Positions 61,611-64,000 of a stretch of DNA of 64,000 nucleotides are shown here, in pieces. The stretch is from NCBI GenBank assembly GCA_011032825.1, contig JAADJZ010000009.1, positions 248,001 through 312,000 on the forward strand. The letters are read 5' to 3'. Numbering within the stretch: the stretch's first letter is position 1; each line of letters opens with the position of its first letter. A program made the translations under genes and the position numbers. This stretch comes from Massariosphaeria phaeospora. Lineage: Eukaryota; Ascomycota; Dothideomycetes; Pleosporales. Under the pieces are notes generated by a model. That model saw nothing but the letters and a program-made list of their open reading frames with translations, did not search any database and was not told the DNA's origin.

Positions 61611-64000
61611 TGGCACATAGATACAGGGAGGGCAACGGCATGACACGATATAGCGAGCAGCATAGCATAGCGCTGCAAAAACACGTTGTCCTGCGGTCAG
61701 GCTGTATCTCGCGTCCTGCCATACTTCGCAAACGATTTAAAGAAATGTCCATGTAAATTTTCACAAGTACCTACGGCCACGTAGACGTACATTGCGTGTA
61801 CGGGAACGGCAGCATGCAAAACCAGCGCATCACAGCCCCTCAACAACGCATATTCATCACGTATAAGAATGTCTCCCACACTTTGACGCAAAGTCGTCGT
61901 CGCTTTCGCTCAGACACTGCAACACGAGTGGGATCAGACCTTGGCAGGTCATAATGGGATTCTTCTAGGCCGCAAATTTGAACTCGTGACCGTGGAGGAG
62001 TAGCGGATCGCCGAGTCTTCGAAAGGGCCGATATATACAAGATTTGTATCCAATCCATCTGCATCTGCACTATGGAAAGTGATGTGATGTGACGATCGAT
62101 GACTTTTGAGGGTGGGTGCGACCAACCATGCGATCTTTGGCCGAGGACTGTTTGATCTAGTCCAAGGGAGTGGAAGATTGTGGTGGTGGTGGTGGTTGTG
62201 CGTGTGGGATTTGGAGAGCGAGAAGAAAATTTCAGGGTATACGGGCGCCAAGGCCGATCGGGCCGATTACTGTTCCGAGAAAATATCACCTGATGCATCA
62301 CTCACGGCACTATCTGTTCATCGCGCTTTGGGGTCAGCATTAGAGGAACTGGAGTATAAGTATGGGTGACTAGATGTCGCACATACGTATCTAGTTTCCG
62401 CGGTGCTCGTACATCTCCCCAAACTGCCGTAGTGCTGACACTCGCATTCGCGTACGACATGCATGGCCAGTCACTCGTATCGTCTTCAAGATCATTGGCC
62501 TCCATTGCCGGGGGCACGCGGGCTTACCAGGAGTATAGGCGGGGCATAAGTAATCAATGTGCTGCGTGTTGAATGTTGTCGGTCAACCGAGGACAATGGC
62601 GATACCGTGTAAACTTGCAATATTTGCCAACGGCTCACAGGGGACAACAGTGATATATTTGGGGTGATAGGCGAAAGTAGACTGACGGCAGGAGTTCGAT
62701 TGGAGCTCTGGGTAAACCGCCCTGTTAGCCTTTGGCAAACTTTGCAGTGCTATACGGTATCGAGGAGTCAAGTCCCCGTATCAACATGGTAAGCGAAGAC
62801 CCCGAAGACCCCGAAACCGAACGACAGCTTGTCCCTAGGCTACTTTCCTTGTGTTAATGTCGACATGAAGGGTAAGCGGGTCAGTGAACACGCACCGTCC
62901 AGACTCCATACACACGTATAAACCTAAACATAGCAACAGTAGCAGGAGGCAAGAAAAGAGAACAGGGAAGAACGAAACAGCGCACCGTAAACATCCCGAG
63001 ATAGAGGCCCGTGAGGCCACGCGGTAACTCTAAGGGTCTCTCGCGCGAGCGGCCGCAATACGAGGGGACGGCTGCCGGGCATCTATTGTACATTCTACTA
63101 ACGAACGCAGCCTATGTCAAAGAGTATTAGCTGATACAGCTGGCAAGATACATGGATTCGGAGTAGTCTAACACCAACACGCGGGAGCTAGCAGAGAGTA
63201 CCGTATAACAACCTCATCGACAGCCGGACAGGTCACAACACAGCAGAAAGTCGGTGTAGTTGTCCATGTGCCGTGGGGTGCGGGCTGTAGTCGAGCTCCA
63301 GCGACCAGCTCGCCGTCGTCCGGTGTCCCTCCGTGTCCTGTGTCATAGGCCTTGACCGGTACTCCGTAGTGACTACGGAGTACATGGTTCGTGCAAGGAG
63401 CGTAGAAATCACGCTGCAGAGGGGCGCGCACACTACCTACTGCAGCACACCACGCAGGTCGAACAGGAGCCAGCAAGATGCTCGAGCCTCGAGGACGCAT
63501 GGGCGCCGATACGAGTGTGGCGTCGGCGGATCGGGATTCGGAGCGCGCCCCGGTCGAGCCACGTGCGGAGGACGGGCGGGCGGAGGTGGCTCCGAGCGCG
63601 AATGAGCCCGGCGCGGGAGCAGTTAGTTTGAGCCAGGCGGCGACGGACATGAGCGATTCTTGCGGACAGGGCCGTAGAGATGGCGATGGCGAGCGATGGC
63701 GGTGGAGGGATATGGATGTCGGCGCCGTGCGGTGGGCAACTGCGGGGTGACAGACACCAGCCCTCGCTGGACCTCGGGAGCGGTGGGAGCGGTGGGAGCT
63801 GGCTGGCACCGAGAGCAGCCCGCCCAGCTGCACTGCAGCAGCGACAATAATGCCCCACGCGTGTTCATGCACATCGCGCACTTCGTCCCCGCCCAGCCCG
63901 CGCCCGCCACACTGCAACCTCGCAGCTCCGAGCGTCTGGGACTGCCTGGGTGCCTCCATCCCGCCAGTCCGCTGCCTTTAAACAGCCGCAATCGCGCGGC
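61611..64000. other. Intergenic to window end, no supported gene
   Basis: 2.4 kb with no recognisable gene. From about 63.2 kb the DNA is GC-rich and long ORFs are open on both strands at once (63168-63959 minus, 263 codons; 63478-63750 plus), which I read as chance frames. A GGTGGT run lies near 62180. A perfect 11-bp-arm hairpin is annotated separately. Confidence 0.45.
63359..63383. repeat. Perfect inverted repeat, 11-bp arms and 3-base loop
   Basis: GTACTCCGTAG at 63359-63369 is followed by TGA and by its exact reverse complement CTACGGAGTAC at 63373-63383. The half-site GTACGGAGTAC also occurs at 17137-17147. The element is in non-coding DNA with no adjacent gene. Confidence 0.9.

Noticed and set aside
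63168..63959. Minus-strand ORF of 263 codons near the window end
   Set aside because: Same behaviour as above: overlapping open frames on the other strand, low-information composition, no domain.

Overview
The window is nuclear DNA of a filamentous ascomycete (Pezizomycotina). The evidence is intron style and gene content. Introns are short (47-115 bp), with GTRNGN donors and often CTAAC/CTGAC/CTAAT branch sites. The genes include HET-domain and NACHT-type genes, a PHO84/PHO89 pair, an AHC1-type zinc finger gene, and fungal forms of mitochondrial RSM25, KSH1, GET1 and UTP25. A Dothideomycete-like origin is my impression only; no marker in the window proves it. No rRNA, tRNA, CRISPR array or intact transposon was recognised.

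Layout. 1-22 kb is accessory-rich: a broken NACHT gene (1-953), a PHO84-type phosphate:H+ symporter (1767-3655) with a CACGTGGG palindrome upstream, two F-box-like genes (6171-7484, 8753-10258), a TDA10-like P-loop kinase (10731-11627), three poorly known or interrupted genes (12.0-15.9 kb) and two tandem HET genes (17235-19276, 19579-21747). 23.4-36.5 kb is a conserved core: AHC1-like, TAF13, KSH1, eIF3f, UTP25 and PHO89. 38-44 kb is again degraded: a relic ORF, an interrupted basic protein and an interrupted 2EXR/F-box-like gene. 45-61.6 kb holds RSM25 and a PPR gene (divergent), an NmrA-like reductase, a tautomerase, a branched-chain aminotransferase, conserved membrane and hypothetical genes, a prenyltransferase-alpha-repeat gene and GET1. 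61.6-64 kb has no supported gene.

How the genes relate. Two high-affinity phosphate uptake routes lie 31 kb apart: PHO84 (proton-coupled) and PHO89 (sodium-coupled). RSM25 and the PPR gene are divergent and both look mitochondrial. eIF3f and UTP25 share a 210-bp divergent promoter and both serve translation or ribosome assembly. KSH1 and GET1 act in the early secretory and tail-anchored protein pathways. The HET and NACHT genes belong to the fungal non-self recognition repertoire.

The most striking signal is a set of reading frames that are open and protein-like on both sides of a single in-frame stop: TAA at 403, 12316, 41255 and 43665, TAG at 13632 and 20965, and a possible TGA at 39104. 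All are in accessory or uncharacterised genes and none is in a recognised core gene. Recent nonsense decay (RIP-like C-to-T), stop recoding or mRNA editing, and consensus error are the competing explanations. Exon coordinates were worked out by hand from splice signals and frame arithmetic; no database search was run.
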